From assembly GCA_036365515.1 (NCBI GenBank), contig CM070877.1:17482701-17546700 (forward strand): a stretch of DNA of 64,000 nucleotides. The letters are read 5' to 3'. Shown in pieces: positions 1 through 13,223 of this stretch. Source of the DNA: Torymus aiolomorphi. Taxonomy: Eukaryota; Arthropoda; Insecta; Hymenoptera; Torymidae. The notes under the pieces were generated by a model, which saw only the letters and a program-made list of their open reading frames with translations, did not search any database and had not been told where the DNA came from. How positions within the stretch are numbered: the stretch's first letter is position 1; every line of letters starts with the position of its first letter. Position numbers and translations under genes: made by a program.

Positions 1-888
1 TACGGACATTTTCTAAAAATAGTGTATTTCGATTCCAAATTTGCTAAATAATATTTCTAACACATTATCTCATAAACTTTTTTTTTTACTATCACAAAGC
101 TTCCTCTATGAGGAAGCAATATTTGTATTACTTTGGCTTTACCAAAAATTTATTGAAGATTAATTCAGAATCAAAGTTGATCCACAGTTCTATATTTCAG
201 TCACTTAGCGTTGGGAGTTTCGTACCATATTATTTGCCACATAAATTGTTTATATTTTCGATTTATTAACTTATTTTAATAGCCGCGAATATGAAAAAAC
301 GTAATTGTGCAAAATTATTATAATTAACGCTTTCAACATTATACGCAGCCTTGCAAAAGTCTGCGTACGAGTTTGTAGCAAAAATCTGTAGTGTACAATA
401 TTTGCATATTTAAAAAACTCGAATAATAGATACAAAGCATTTTAATCATGTTTCCACTTTATAATTACGCTTTCAGTTGAGAAACAAATTACTATAAAGG
501 GTTGTCATGTTATAGAAGGTGTTTCTTTCAGAATAGAGAAATAAAACTCAGCATACGGGTATACTTGAAAATTGCAATTTTATATTTGCTAGAGTAAATA
601 TCTGTATATTTAAAATTTATTTAAAAGATGAATATTTTTCTATCACCTCCAAAGCGCATTATTTTTTATTTTTATTTTTAAAGTTAATGAATACAATATA
701 GAAGATAGGCCGTACAGTTTAATGGAAGTAGACCATTAACCTTGTGTTAGCTGTGGTAATTCCCATAGGAATAACTTTTATGATCTTCTTTTTTTAGTTA
801 TACTTTATGGTTCTGAAGTTCTACTTCAACTGTTTCACATTTCAAAATTTTGTAATTATCATTTCTGAATTATGACATTACCATACAT
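1..888. other. AT-rich non-coding stretch
   Basis: No coding region, RNA gene or repeat stands out. Reading frames are short and of low complexity. Confidence 0.5.
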
Positions 889-1052
889 CGTCGCGCAGTA
901 CGAAGAAAAGCCAACTTCTAAACTCGCGCGAAGAAAGACCAGTTTCGCGCGAAAAAAGTTAAAGTATGGGTACATTTTTGGCTTTTTTCATGCAAAACTG
1001 GCTTTTCTTCGCACAAAACTTAGAAGTTGGCTTTTTTTCGTACCGCGCAACG
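889..1052. repeat. Short fold-back repeat (MITE-like)
   Basis: The left arm contains GTACGAAGAAAAGCCAACTT and the right arm is its near-complement, with AAGTTGGC near 1023-1031 and TTCGTACCGCGCAACG at its end. A second inverted motif (CCAGTTT / AAACTGG) lies further in. The whole unit can fold into one hairpin. The reading frame that crosses it (872-1189) follows the palindrome and is not a gene. I could not identify a target-site duplication. Confidence 0.7.
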
Positions 1053-1264
1053 ATATAGGCCTGGCTCCCGGTTTGTCAGAACGTTGCATGAAAATAAATT
1101 ATACAATTCGATATAGGCCCATAAATCGGAACACCCACCACATCATCTCTGTTAATCCTTATCTTCCACAAGAAAAACTGAACCTCTAAAGTTAATCATC
1201 ATCTACACCACTAATGTCAAAAACAATTTCAGTACTACCTTAATTCTTACACGACTCTAAAGAA

Positions 1265-1485
1265 ATTGGTCTGAAGTTTGTAACGTTGAAGTGCAACGAA
1301 ATAAAAAAAAAGATTCATTTTACTTCGCGTTTATACTGTCACGGAGGTTTCGTGTAGATTGAGTGTTTTATAGTATAAAATAACTTTAAAATAAAGATTT
1401 AAATAAAATTTCCATTGTTTAATAGCTTTAATCATTCGTCAAAAATTATTTCTTTGCATTCCAACGTTGCAAACTTCAAATCCAT
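1265..1485 (-). repeat. Fold-back MITE, family 'GGTCTGAAG', copy 1
   Basis: The ends are ATTGGTCTGAAGTTTG on the left and the complement of ATGGATTTGAAGTTTGC on the right. The flanks are CTAAAGAA (1257-1264) and CTAAAAAA (1486-1493), an 8-bp target duplication with one mismatch. The interior matches, in reverse orientation, the copy at 42521-42745, including the segment around TTAAACAATGGAAATTTTAT. An 8-bp duplication is usual for hAT-type transposases, but no coding part is present. Confidence 0.8.
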
Positions 1486-1590
1486 CTAAAAAATATCCCA
1501 GAAGAACTTTTAAATCACCCGAAACCAGAACAAAAACACCGCATCCAGACCGCCATTACTGCAATCGCAGTCTCGCACGCGCTGGCGGAT

Positions 1591-2015
<425 letters not shown>

Positions 2016-2089
2016 AAAATAGAGCCTCGCGCTCTGCACTGGGACGCAAATAAAATCACGGGCGCACTCTAAAGTGCGTTACCACGGCT

Positions 2090-2221
2090 AATATAGACTC
2101 TCTGGGGTAGGCGACACTACTACGCCCTGTCCGTTTTCGCGCGTGAGCGCTGCTGCTGCTAGCTCAGTCGTTGTCCCGGACAGGCGTTCAGCGCTTTATC
2201 GGTGGATTCTGAAGGATTTTC
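2090..2221 (+). promoter_or_regulatory. Possible core promoter / 5' UTR exon beside (TC)n tract
   Basis: This is a GC-rich island in AT-rich DNA. A perfect insect initiator TCAGTC lies at 2164-2169 (A+1 at 2166). No DPE is found at +28. A GTATGT that could be a splice donor lies at 2222. The adjoining TC/GA tract could be bound by a GAGA-type factor. Promoter function is inferred only from motif and base composition. Confidence 0.3.
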
Positions 2222-2880
2222 GTATGTTCTGGGTGAAGGGGTTATGGGAAATTTAACGGAGTTGTATATTTTGCTGGGTATATTTAAATCGGTTGCCAGG
2301 TGTAGTAAGATTCTGTGTGTTGGACTTAGGGGGTTAGGACTTTATTGCTAGAGCGGGATATCCTGTAGAGACGAAAATTCTGAAATTTGATAGAAAAGTG
2401 GTAGATTTATAGGTTGTGTATACTTTGGAAAATTAATAATAGATCTATAGAAAAATGCTAAAAGAAATTGAAAAATTTTTCATGCTGACTATTACACTGC
2501 TATCGAAAAACCTAATGTACTGACGAAGTATAATGTAAAAATTTTTGCTGACTATTACGTTACTATCGAAATAAATTATTCGATAATTTTCAACCGACTA
2601 ATGTGGCAATTTGCTACTTTAAAAGCATCGAATAAAAGTACACTGCATTTAGAATTAAAATATCAGATAGGGAAACAAGTACAGTGTGATCAGTTTGCGC
2701 GATATTGTCTATACATTGTTATGTAACATCAGATATGCGGTTTTGCTAGATTTGCGTGTATTGGGAACAGGAAAAATTAGTGGACGAAACGCACAAAAAA
2801 GCAATGATTACCCCTGTTACGATTTAATAATCGCATACAATAAATAAATGGAGAAGGACTTGATAAAAAAACGGCATCTA

Positions 2881-2952
2881 GTGACTCGGCGGGGAATCGA
2901 ACCCCGGACCTTTCGTTTTTGCTTCTATATGCAAACCGATCCGCCTCGTCAC
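2881..2952 (-). other. tRNA-like sequence (probably SINE/pseudo-tRNA)
   Basis: On the - strand there is a perfect T-arm (CGGGG-TTCGATT-CCCCG, containing the B box GGTTCGATTCC). An acceptor-like stem flanks it and pairs only in part (GACGAGG with CCGAGTC, 5 of 7). I could not form a convincing D stem or anticodon stem, so no amino-acid identity is assigned. A tRNA-derived repeat or decayed tRNA is likeliest. Confidence 0.35.
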
Positions 2953-4019
<1,067 letters not shown>

Positions 4020-4607
4020 CCTCGTCAGACTTACTGGCCCCACTTTGCCTCGCTCAGCTGATCGACGGTCGTGCGATCATATGACTTACAAAGCGAGCAC
4101 GAGAGCGGGTTGATGCACTCTCTCTAAACGCGTTCCTTTGTGCGCGAAGGCACTACACGCGTTTCCGTATCTTTGTTTCCCCCTCTTTCTCTCTCTCCCT
4201 CTCTCTCTCCCTCCCTCTCTCTCCTGCTTGGCGTCTTGCGGTTTTGTTCTTTTTGCGTATAGCCTTGGGGTTCGAGGGACTGACTCATCCAATGCATGTG
4301 TGTGTATACTTGGCCGTGCCAGAAGATTTAAGGAGGCGCGTTTTTATTAGGAGGTGAAAGGATGTAGAGACGTGGGAGGGAAAAGGTTAATTGAATGTAG
4401 AGCTAAAGGACAGGTGTCTTTCGTGAGGTTTGATGTTGAAGTTATTGGGGAACTTGCTTTATTTGTTTAGACTTGAGAGTCTTGGAAGATAGTGAATAGG
4501 AAAAGACCTACCCATTGTTCGGAAGAAACTGAAATGGATAAATTAATTAGGTCAAGTCTTTCTTGTGATACTGTATGCGTAAGTTTAATACAAAAAGAAG
4601 TTTAAAC

Positions 4608-5039
4608 GGGGGGGGGGGTCCAGACTTTCGACGATTCACTATAAAATTGAAGTCAACTATAGACGTTTTTCAGTTCGGCATATGATAATGCAGATTGTTC
4701 TTAATTTCGAATTCTAAATTACGAAAATCATATTTACGAATGTAACACTTCACCTACTGTCCAAAACATCGAATTTCATTAATAGAATTTTAATAGGGGT
4801 ACAATATAGACATTTCGAAATAAATCATTAGAAACAGGCTATATTTGCTTTGAGATCGTATGGATGAAATTCGATGTTTTGGACAGTAGGTGAACTGTTA
4901 CATTCGAAAATATGATTTTCGTAATTTAGAACGTCGAAATAAAGAACAATCTGCATTCCCATATGTCGAACTGAAAAACGTCTATAGTTGACTTCAATTT
5001 TATAGTGAATCGTCGAAACTCTTGACCCCCCCCCCCTCC
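4608..5039. repeat. Fold-back MITE with poly-G/poly-C ends, copy 1
   Basis: The element begins with 11 G and ends with a C-rich run (11 C, then TCC). The arms are inverted copies: TTTCGACGATTCACTATAAA near the left end and its complement near 5000-5020. It is flanked by GTTTAAAC at 4600-4607 and 5040-5047, a perfect 8-bp direct duplication (the 8-mer is also self-complementary). A second copy is at 48128-48556. There is no coding capacity; it is likely a non-autonomous DNA transposon. Confidence 0.85.
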
Positions 5040-5284
5040 GTTTAAACATGTTCTTATCTACATGCCTCTACTACCCTGTTGGATGCAGGAAACTTGTTCG
5101 TATTTATTATAAAAATAGATTTAAATTAATTTTTAATCTTTCATTTTGTTAAAAGCACGTGAAGGTAAATTTAAAATATAGTTATATAGCCTCAAATTCT
5201 TAAAAGCAAAGAGCTCTGCACAGAAATGCTTTTAAGTTGTAAAACTACCACGCTGTTGCTAAGTAAGTGATCGATTGCTCCGTT

Positions 5285-6040
5285 TTAAAGTGGTTCTCCT
5301 CGGACTCCCTAGTCAAAGCAGTGCTAAATGTAGAAGTTACCTAAAATTAAAAAAAAAAAACCATAGTTGTAATGTGATTTATTTATTTAAAATGATAGAG
5401 ATAGTCCATGTATTATAAATAAAGTGTATTTAACATGACTAAGATAACTTTTTTCACAAAATGGCGATTTTCTAGAAACTAGATATCGTCACTACAAACA
5501 ATTGTTGACAAATCACTGGAATCTTTTTTGTTTTTCAACCGATTTTAGTTTTCAAGGTCTCAATTTGCTCCTTAAGAAATTTCATGGGGACTTGCCGAAG
5601 GAAAAATTAAAAATTATTCATAACTCAGGAAGTTAAAGATAATTATTCATAAATTCATGCACGTCGTTAAAACAAAATATTCTTTTAATTGGCTATAACT
5701 TCCTGAGTTTTGAATAATTTTTAATTTTTCGTTCGGCAAGTCCCCATGAAATTTCTTAAGGAGCAAAATGAGACCTTGAAAATTAAAATCGGTTGAGAAA
5801 CAAAAAAGATTCCAGTGATTTATCAACAATTATTTGTGGTGACAATATCTAGTTTCTAGAATATCGCCATTTTGTGAAAAAAGTTATTTTAGTCATGTTA
5901 AATACACTTTATTTATAATACATTGACTATCTCTATCATTTTAAATAAATAAATCACATTACACTATGTTTTTTTTTAATTTTAGGTAATTTCTATATTT
6001 AGCACTGCTTTGACTAGGGAGTCCGAGGAGAACCACCTTA
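5285..6040. repeat. Fold-back MITE with GGTGGTTCT-type ends, copy 1
   Basis: Inverted arms of about 350 bp around a short centre. The ends are TTAAAGTGGTTCTCCTCGGA on the left and the complement of TAAGGTGGTTCTCCTCGGAC on the right. The left flank carries TTAA and the right flank TTAC, so the target was probably TTAA, now mutated on one side. The repeat at 56134-56994 shares the GGTGGTTCT terminus and has TTAA on both sides. TTAA targets are typical of piggyBac and Kolobok transposases. Confidence 0.75.
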
Positions 6041-6211
6041 CCTTAAACTTATCTTCACTCTAGCGCAAATGTAATCATATCATGATTCAGGGAAAGGTTT
6101 TTCTTCCCAATTGAACTTTTGTTTCACCAATTACCACAATTATCGATCCAAATTTGCATTCGTCTGCTTACCAAATATAATTCTAATAGGAAGTTTGAAT
6201 TTTCATTCAAA

Positions 6212-6216
<5 letters not shown>

Positions 6217-6268
<52 letters not shown>

Positions 6269-6271
6269 ACC

Positions 6272-6311
<40 letters not shown>
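6217..6311. repeat. (CA)n microsatellite
   Basis: A CA dinucleotide tract interrupted once by CCACCCACCCACCC. Frames across it (His-Thr or Cys-Val repeats) are artefacts. Confidence 0.97.
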
Positions 6312-6313
<2 letters not shown>

Positions 6314-6552
6314 TTTCCATCTCTTACATTTCGTATCAATTTCAACTTTAATTACCCGACAACAGTATATATTATTGCGAAATTCAATACTCCTCTCCAG
6401 CAAACGTTCCATGAATGAAGCTCGACCTGCCTCTCACCATTCATTTACCACTCTCTAGTATATTACCTGCTTTCCTCTCTTGGCGTTGGCGTGTGTCGAG
6501 GCTCATAACACCCGCGCGACATTCGATGCACGAGAATGAATTTGTATTTATA

Positions 6553-7783
6553 GGCCAGGAGCAGTAGACTTTCACATGGATGCGTTCTGACGTAGATTAT
6601 CTTTTTTGGCTATAGCTTCTCCATAACATATAAAATGAAAATATCGGGGTGCACCAAAAAAAAAAGTCATATATTATTGAAAATAACTTCTTAACGACGC
6701 GCTTTAGAGAAAATATTCATAGGACCAAAGTTGTTTCCCATGAAATTTTCTACAAGGTAGAGTTGAATAAAAAAATGGAAATGCAATAATTATATTGCAA
6801 AATAGCAATAAACGCGCAAAAAAGCATGAAAAATAGGGTATTTTTGAAGCACTTGTAGAATTGTTAAGGGCCGGTCCTATCCTTTTGAAAATTTGTATGT
6901 AAGTACTTCAAAGCAATATAAATAAAGCCCCCAAAGCTGATTTCGATCAGTCGAATAGTTTTCGCACAACTCTTTTGTTAACTAAACTCGGTGGAAAAAA
7001 ACACTATTTTTTGCATTAATGCCAGAGCCAAACCGATTATTTAAAATCGGTCCTGATTTTTTTACGTACTCATAATGTTCCCAACTATCGCCTGGCATCA
7101 TCAGAATATCAATTTTATAATTATTAACAACTTTTTAAGCAATTTTAAATGCTCGGAAATTTTTTTCCTTATAAATAATTACTTTTACGCTGCCATTTTG
7201 CAAGTAAAAAAATATTATAAACACACATAAAGAAAGTTCTTGCAATCGCCTTTCATTTAAAACCACGCTGGTCTCGATTCAACGTATAGATCGTCAGATA
7301 TAAGTCTCCAAAGATGACGAGTGTTTATCGTTAAACTATTTGCTTTTTAACAACAATCAAAATTGGTCTTGTTAGGATATTACAAGAACTCTTTTTATAC
7401 AAATTTCTGAATTCATTGGACACGTTCTTTTAGTAATAAAAAAATAATAAACATTGCGAAGTTGGATGTCGGGGCATGAAATTCAGGTAAAGGAGAATTC
7501 CGAAACCGCGCCTTCAAAATGAACGCGTGATCTAAACTTGTATCTCGGCTTCTATAACTCCAAATGAGATCATTTTTTTTTTTTAAATCGATATGCTGAA
7601 ATGAGAGGAATACGATTAGGTAGGCTTCGACCCCCAATTATTAACCGTTATTGTCATATTGTTGTTAAAATAAATTATTATTTTTAAATGTTGCAAAAAA
7701 TTTTATATTATTAAAAATATCGCTGAAGAGTGAACATTATTAACTGTAGACATGTATTAATTTAAATAATTTTGCACTATCCA
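6553..7783 (+). repeat. Left terminal inverted repeat of element A
   Basis: Matches the complement of 13224-14498 over its full length apart from small indels. The right arm has an extra stretch of roughly 75 bp near 14320-14395. The frame at 7413-7637 (-) has a counterpart at 13361-13582 (+) only because the arms are copies. A short motif block near 7540-7620 is recognisably shared with element B. Confidence 0.9.
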
Positions 7784-8642
7784 CACTATTAGTTTAAATA
7801 ATGGTACCTGGTATAATGCGTTTGCAGATAGGATACGTAATGACTGAATTTCCCATAATTTGTCTCATTGGACCTTTTGTACAAATTACAGACAATTATT
7901 ATTGTGATATATAATGTCTTGCATACTTAAGATTTGAGAAGACCTTAAATTTTCACCGGGATTTTAATGTATTGTAGGGACAATAAAGTCATTACGGCGA
8001 CCATCGAACGAGTAATTCCGCCAGGTTAAAGGACCAGGTCAAAATTTTATAATCTTACTGTAAATTTAGCCAGTTGAGAGGGAATTGCCCCCCTCTACAT
8101 ATAGCAGAACGTATTTCGACCGTTATATATCCTTTGTGCGCAGGTATACGGTTGGAACATAAAAGATTGCCTCCGTCGTAGGAAAGGTAGCCAGTTTTGG
8201 AAGTGTTCTCGTGCGAGTATCATCGGCCTGAAAGACGAGTTTTAGAACGAAGGATCATCGAAAATATTGTATAGTTTGTAGTTTAAAAGCTGTGATAAAT
8301 AGTGCCAGTTTGGAGATTCGGAGCATCTGTTAATTTATTTCAAGCTTTTCGAAGTATTAGTTTATTTATTTTATTTTATTAGTATTGCGAGAAATTGTAG
8401 ACATAGAGTCAATCTTATATTTCCCTAATTTTTATATCTAAACACTAGATGTCTCATTTATCTCATAATTAGAATTTTTCATCGTGAATATATAACTGAC
8501 AACTAATGTTACAATTTATGTCTGAGATAAAATTTAAATGTATTATATGTATTTTCTATATCTGTTATTCATTCGTTATATATAATTTTCGTTAGCAAGA
8601 ACGATTGTAATAAAATAAACTTTTATATTATTACAGAGTAGA

Positions 8643-11600
8643 ATGGACGAAGATACTGGAATCTGTATTTTATGCGACAAACCTTACACGAGTAACGACA
8701 AGACACGTCAAGTGCAACAAAAAACTATAAAAAAATTATATACAAGCAAGTATCAGAAGACAGGATAGAAAACATTTGAAATTGAAGAGATATTGTTCTA
8801 TTACTGTTCATGAGAGTTGTGCGAAGACTTATACAAATGAGCCAAAAATTTTAGCCCAAATACGTAAGTTAGAAGCCTTGACATCACCGGCAACTCGTTC
8901 TGTTGCGGAATTCGATTTTAAAAACCGATGCTTTATATGTGGAGAAGATGCATCGGATACATTTATAGAAAAACAGAAAAAGTATTCTGCAAAACAGCGA
9001 AATATCATTCGAATGGTTCACAGTAGTGATGTAAAACAAACTCTTTTGAATAACTTAATAATTCTACGCATAAGTTATGTATTACTGTGATTTCCCGCAT
9101 TACTCCTGTGATTGATTTGAAAAATGTAGGCGCAAGATATCACGATAATTGTAATAAGGAGTTGTATAACATACTTAAAAAGAGTAATGAAGTCGAAGAT
9201 TCAAATACTGCGAAAGCTGCTAAATTCATAAGTGAATATATTCTTGCAAATAAGGAAGAATGTCAATTTAGTATAAAAGCAATACTGCAAAATTTTGATA
9301 ACGACGAATGGGCCAGCATGAAATATCTAAAAAAACATTTCTTTAATTCTTTTGGAAATGACATTATAATACATTCGTCTAAAGACGGGCCTATTTTAAC
9401 TTTTACTGACATGGGTAGTAAAATTTTGACAGAAAATTGGTATAAAAATAAAAAAACAACGAGAAGGAAGAGCGTATACGACTGGTTAAAACTTTTTCAA
9501 AAATAATTTTAGAAGATATTAGATCAGTAGTTTATGACGTAAATTCGTATCCCGCTCCAGATTGTTTTCTTGAGAATGTCAATAATTGTATACCCGAAAC
9601 TTTGAAAATTTTATTAGATGAAATTATATTAAAAAAAAAAGTCCAGCACAAGAAGTTATGAACCAAAAATTACATCTATAGCTCACGCCATAATAACAGC
9701 TACTCGTCCAAGATCTTTTGTATCATCTATTCAAGTCGGCTTGGGAACTATGCTTAACAAAAAGTATGGTTCAAAAGATCTTATAAAAATTTTAAATTCT
9801 TTAGGATTATGCTGTTCTTTTGAAGAAACACAATTATTTGAAAGTTCAGTATTAGCTTTTCCGCAAGAGACGAATTATGATGATACATATATGCAGTTTG
9901 TTTTTGATAATGCGGACCATAATATTAACACTATAGATGGGCGTAACACTTTCCATGCCATGGGTGGCATTCAAATTCTTACTCCACAATCTTCAGTTTC
10001 TTCCATTAAATCTACGACAGATTATCCGCATGGACATCTTCTGTTGTCCTTGGAAAATACGGTAAAATTGATTTAGAAGTCTTTCACAGGCCCTCTCGTT
10101 CGGGAATGGAAAATATCATTGTTCAAGATTTAAATAAAATAAGCCCTTTATCTCTCGATATACAGTTATCAAAAACAGATTTTTTGTGGATCTTTGGAAA
10201 ACACCGATACTCACTTGATTTTCCAGGCTGGAATGGATTTATGGAGTCTATAACAAAAGATCTCAATTATGAAAAAAGTAGAATTACTTTTTTGCCATTT
10301 GCTAATGCTCCACCGAGCAATTATGACACTATTTATACTGTTCTTCAGCAAGCCCGCATAAAATCTCAGGAGATAAACCAAAAACATACTTTTGTCACAT
10401 TTGATCAACCTCTGTACTATAAAGCGCGAGAAATACTAGAATGTTGTAAAGGGGAATTATCATCAGTAATTGCCAAATTAGGCGGGTTCCATTTACTAAT
10501 GTCTTTCATGAGTGCTATTGGATTCATAATGAACGGAAGTGGCTTGAAAGAACTTTTTTGTAAAATTTTTGCAGAAAATTCAGTTGATAAAATTTTAAAT
10601 GGCCATGCTTACTCAAGAGCTGTACGGGGGCATATCCTTACTCATTTAGCCTTGGGAAAAATAATGTTATCTTCCTTTGATTTAATAGATAATGAAAATA
10701 GAATTTTAGATGATAAACTCTGTTCTGGAACAAATACATTAAATGAGATAAATGATGAAGATTATCTCAAAATTTATGACAAATTTCTAAAACATGTTGA
10801 ACAAATCAAACAGCGAGGCCAACTGCTAAATTATGGTTGCAATATTTTGATATGGTTACAATAATGAGACAATTTATAGAAGCTGAGAAAATGGGTAATT
10901 GGAATTTACATTTAGAAAGTATAAGAAAAATGTTACCATTTTTTCATGCGAGCGGGCGCTACTTGTACGCGAAATCTTGTCAACTTTATTTACAAGACAT
11001 GCTAAATCTTGAACAGAAAATGGATCCGTTAGAATACGAAAAATATACAAAAAAGGCTTTTTTACTATCAGAAGATCTGATAAATTTTGGAGTGGCATTT
11101 GGTCTGATATGTCCATTGAACAAGTACTTATGCGTTCAATGAAAAGCAGTGGAGGACTCACACACGGCAGGGGCATAACGGATTCTGTTTTGTCAAAATG
11201 GATTTTGACAATGCCCTTTCTCGTTGATATTAGTAATTCAATGCAAACATTTTGTAACGTATCTTTCGCTACCTCAGAACAGCACGTTGATGCTCGTCCT
11301 TCGCGCATTAAAGAAGATATACTCAGCTTTGACGTTATTGTTAGATTTTTTTTCAATTAATCAACCTTTTCCAGTTTGCGATGCCATTGTTTCACTTAGT
11401 TCAGGAATAAAAGGCACTGAAAAAATCAATTGTCACAATGCTTTGGAAGTTGGTTTGAAAATGATGGATAAAATGGTTGGAAATAATTTCAGTCAACTTA
11501 AATTTCAAAGAAAAGATCGAGTCGTGCCACTTCAAGATGTACATTGTATTAAAATAAGAAATGAAGATGTCAGCATTAATCCTACATTAATATTTCAAAG

Positions 11601-12987
11601 GATTGCTGTAGCAATGGAGGGTAAAACTGAATTAAAAGATTGTTTTGCATATGAACTAGCCCCCTATCCACTTTCAATTTTTGACAATGGTATAATGCGC
11701 AAAACTGAAAAGTCAAAATTATACGATTACTTTCAACCAATTTATGAGGAGCCATTCTTGCAAAATTGTATTCATATTATTGACGGTGGATTTTTATTGC
11801 ATAAAGTCGTTTGGCCACAAAAAGAAAGCTACAATGTTATTCTGAATCGATATGTAAGCTATGTTAAAAAATACTACGCTCCAAATAGTTTTATTATATT
11901 CGATGGCTATCCCGAAAACTTGAAAAACAGCACTGAAGGCGCAGAAAGACAGCGACGACAAGCTAGACAACAGTGTACAGAAATTCAATTTGATTTATCG
12001 ATGAATGTTACAGTATCTCAAGAAAAACTTTTTTCAAATGAGAAGAATAAAAATCGTTTTATTTTACATTTACGTCAAAAACTAGAAGCATTTGCTTTTC
12101 GCACTAAACAAGCTGACGAAGATGCTGATGTTCTTATCGTCGAAACCGCTATAAATGCAACCACTGGAGAAAAACCAGTCGTAATCGTAGCTGAAGATAT
12201 AGATGTCTTAGTAATTTTAACAATAAGAGTGCCTACGAATAAAAAAGTATACTTTTTGAAACCAAGTAGAGGAAAAACGGCCGAGAGATTGTATGACTCT
12301 AATACTTTTATGAATACATCTTTAAAACCTTTAATTGGATTTATTCACGCGTTTAGTGGTTGTGATACGACTTCAGCTTTCTATAAACAAGGAAAAGGAA
12401 AAATTATTAAGCTGCTAGAAAACGATTCTTCTTTGATTAATAAAGCGTTAATTTTTAATACACCATGTTCTACAGCGCAAGATATAGAAAATGCAGGTCA
12501 AACAATAATTTCGGCTATGTATAGTGGCAAAAAGTCCAGAAATTTAAAGTTAAGTGAACTACGATACTTATGTTTCAAAAATAGTTCAACTAAAAGGGCA
12601 TTTAATTTAGCAATGTTACCACCAACCGAATCTGCGGCAACACAGCACTCATTTCGAGTATATTTCCAAGTACAGCAATATCTTGGAAATACCTTAGATC
12701 CAACACAATGGGGTTGGGAAATCAAGGAAGAGAAGCTGCAGCCAATATATACAAATGGTCTATTAGTACCTGAATATATTTTGAGGAATATTAGTTGTAA
12801 ATGTGCAAAAGGGTGTACCAAAACATGTAGTTGCATTAAACATGGATTAAAATGTTCGGATTATTGCGCAGGATGCCATGGCCAAAATTGTAAAAATAGT
12901 TATGAAGCTATAAAAAGTTGCAATATAGAACTTGAAGAATCTGATGAAAGCGAAATTAATACAGATACAGATGAATTCGAATATTGA
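8643..12987 (+). pseudogene. Element A protein: N-terminal Cys/His module, central region, XPG/FEN1-like nuclease, CXC domain (frameshifted)
   Basis: It starts at ATG 8643 and is broken by about seven frameshifts (near 8742, 9080, 9506, 10070, 10820-10860, 11110 and 11240-11350). The N-terminus has Cys/His pairs (CILC, CFICGEDASD, ARYHDNC). The central part has conserved blocks: FDNADHNIN, FDQPLYYKA, GGFHLLMSF and THGRGITDS. The last frame (11224-12987, 587 codons) shows an XPG/FEN1 motif series: IIDGG near residue 186, IFDGYPENLK near 225, ADEDAD near 297, AEDIDVL near 322 and SGCDT near 378 followed by GKGKIIKLL. This resembles the FEN1 order of first Asp, FDG.P..LK, acidic pair, EDMD, and GSDY-HhH. 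The C-terminus has CKCAKGCTKTCSC and later Cys residues typical of Tesmin/TSO1-like CXC. The homolog in element B confirms the reading order. Function is inferred to be transposition; which part acts as transposase is unknown. Confidence 0.8.
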
Positions 12988-13223
12988 GATAGAGAGTCCA
13001 GTTCTGGATGATCTTGAGGATGATTCTGTCTGCGAGAGTGATAATGATGATGAGATAATGGCAAAAAAAAACGAAAATTATAATATATATATATATAAAT
13101 TTAATAAATAACGGTTACAAAATTATTCTTTTTGTTTTTTCTCATACCTACTATACATTAAGAAAAAAGGAATAAAAATAAAATTTTTATCTATAAAAGT
13201 ATAATAAGTATATTATAGTTAAT

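Noticed and set aside
872..1189. 105-codon frame
   Set aside because: It runs through a fold-back repeat and has no family features.
2881..2952. Functional tRNA gene
   Set aside because: The T-arm is perfect, but D and anticodon stems cannot be formed and the acceptor stem has two mismatches.
6111..6458. His-Thr and Cys-Val repeat frames
   Set aside because: Translations of the (CA)n microsatellite.
7413..7637. Pair of similar frames at 7413-7637 (-) and 13361-13582 (+)
   Set aside because: They are the two arms of element A's inverted repeat; conservation reflects the repeat, not a protein.
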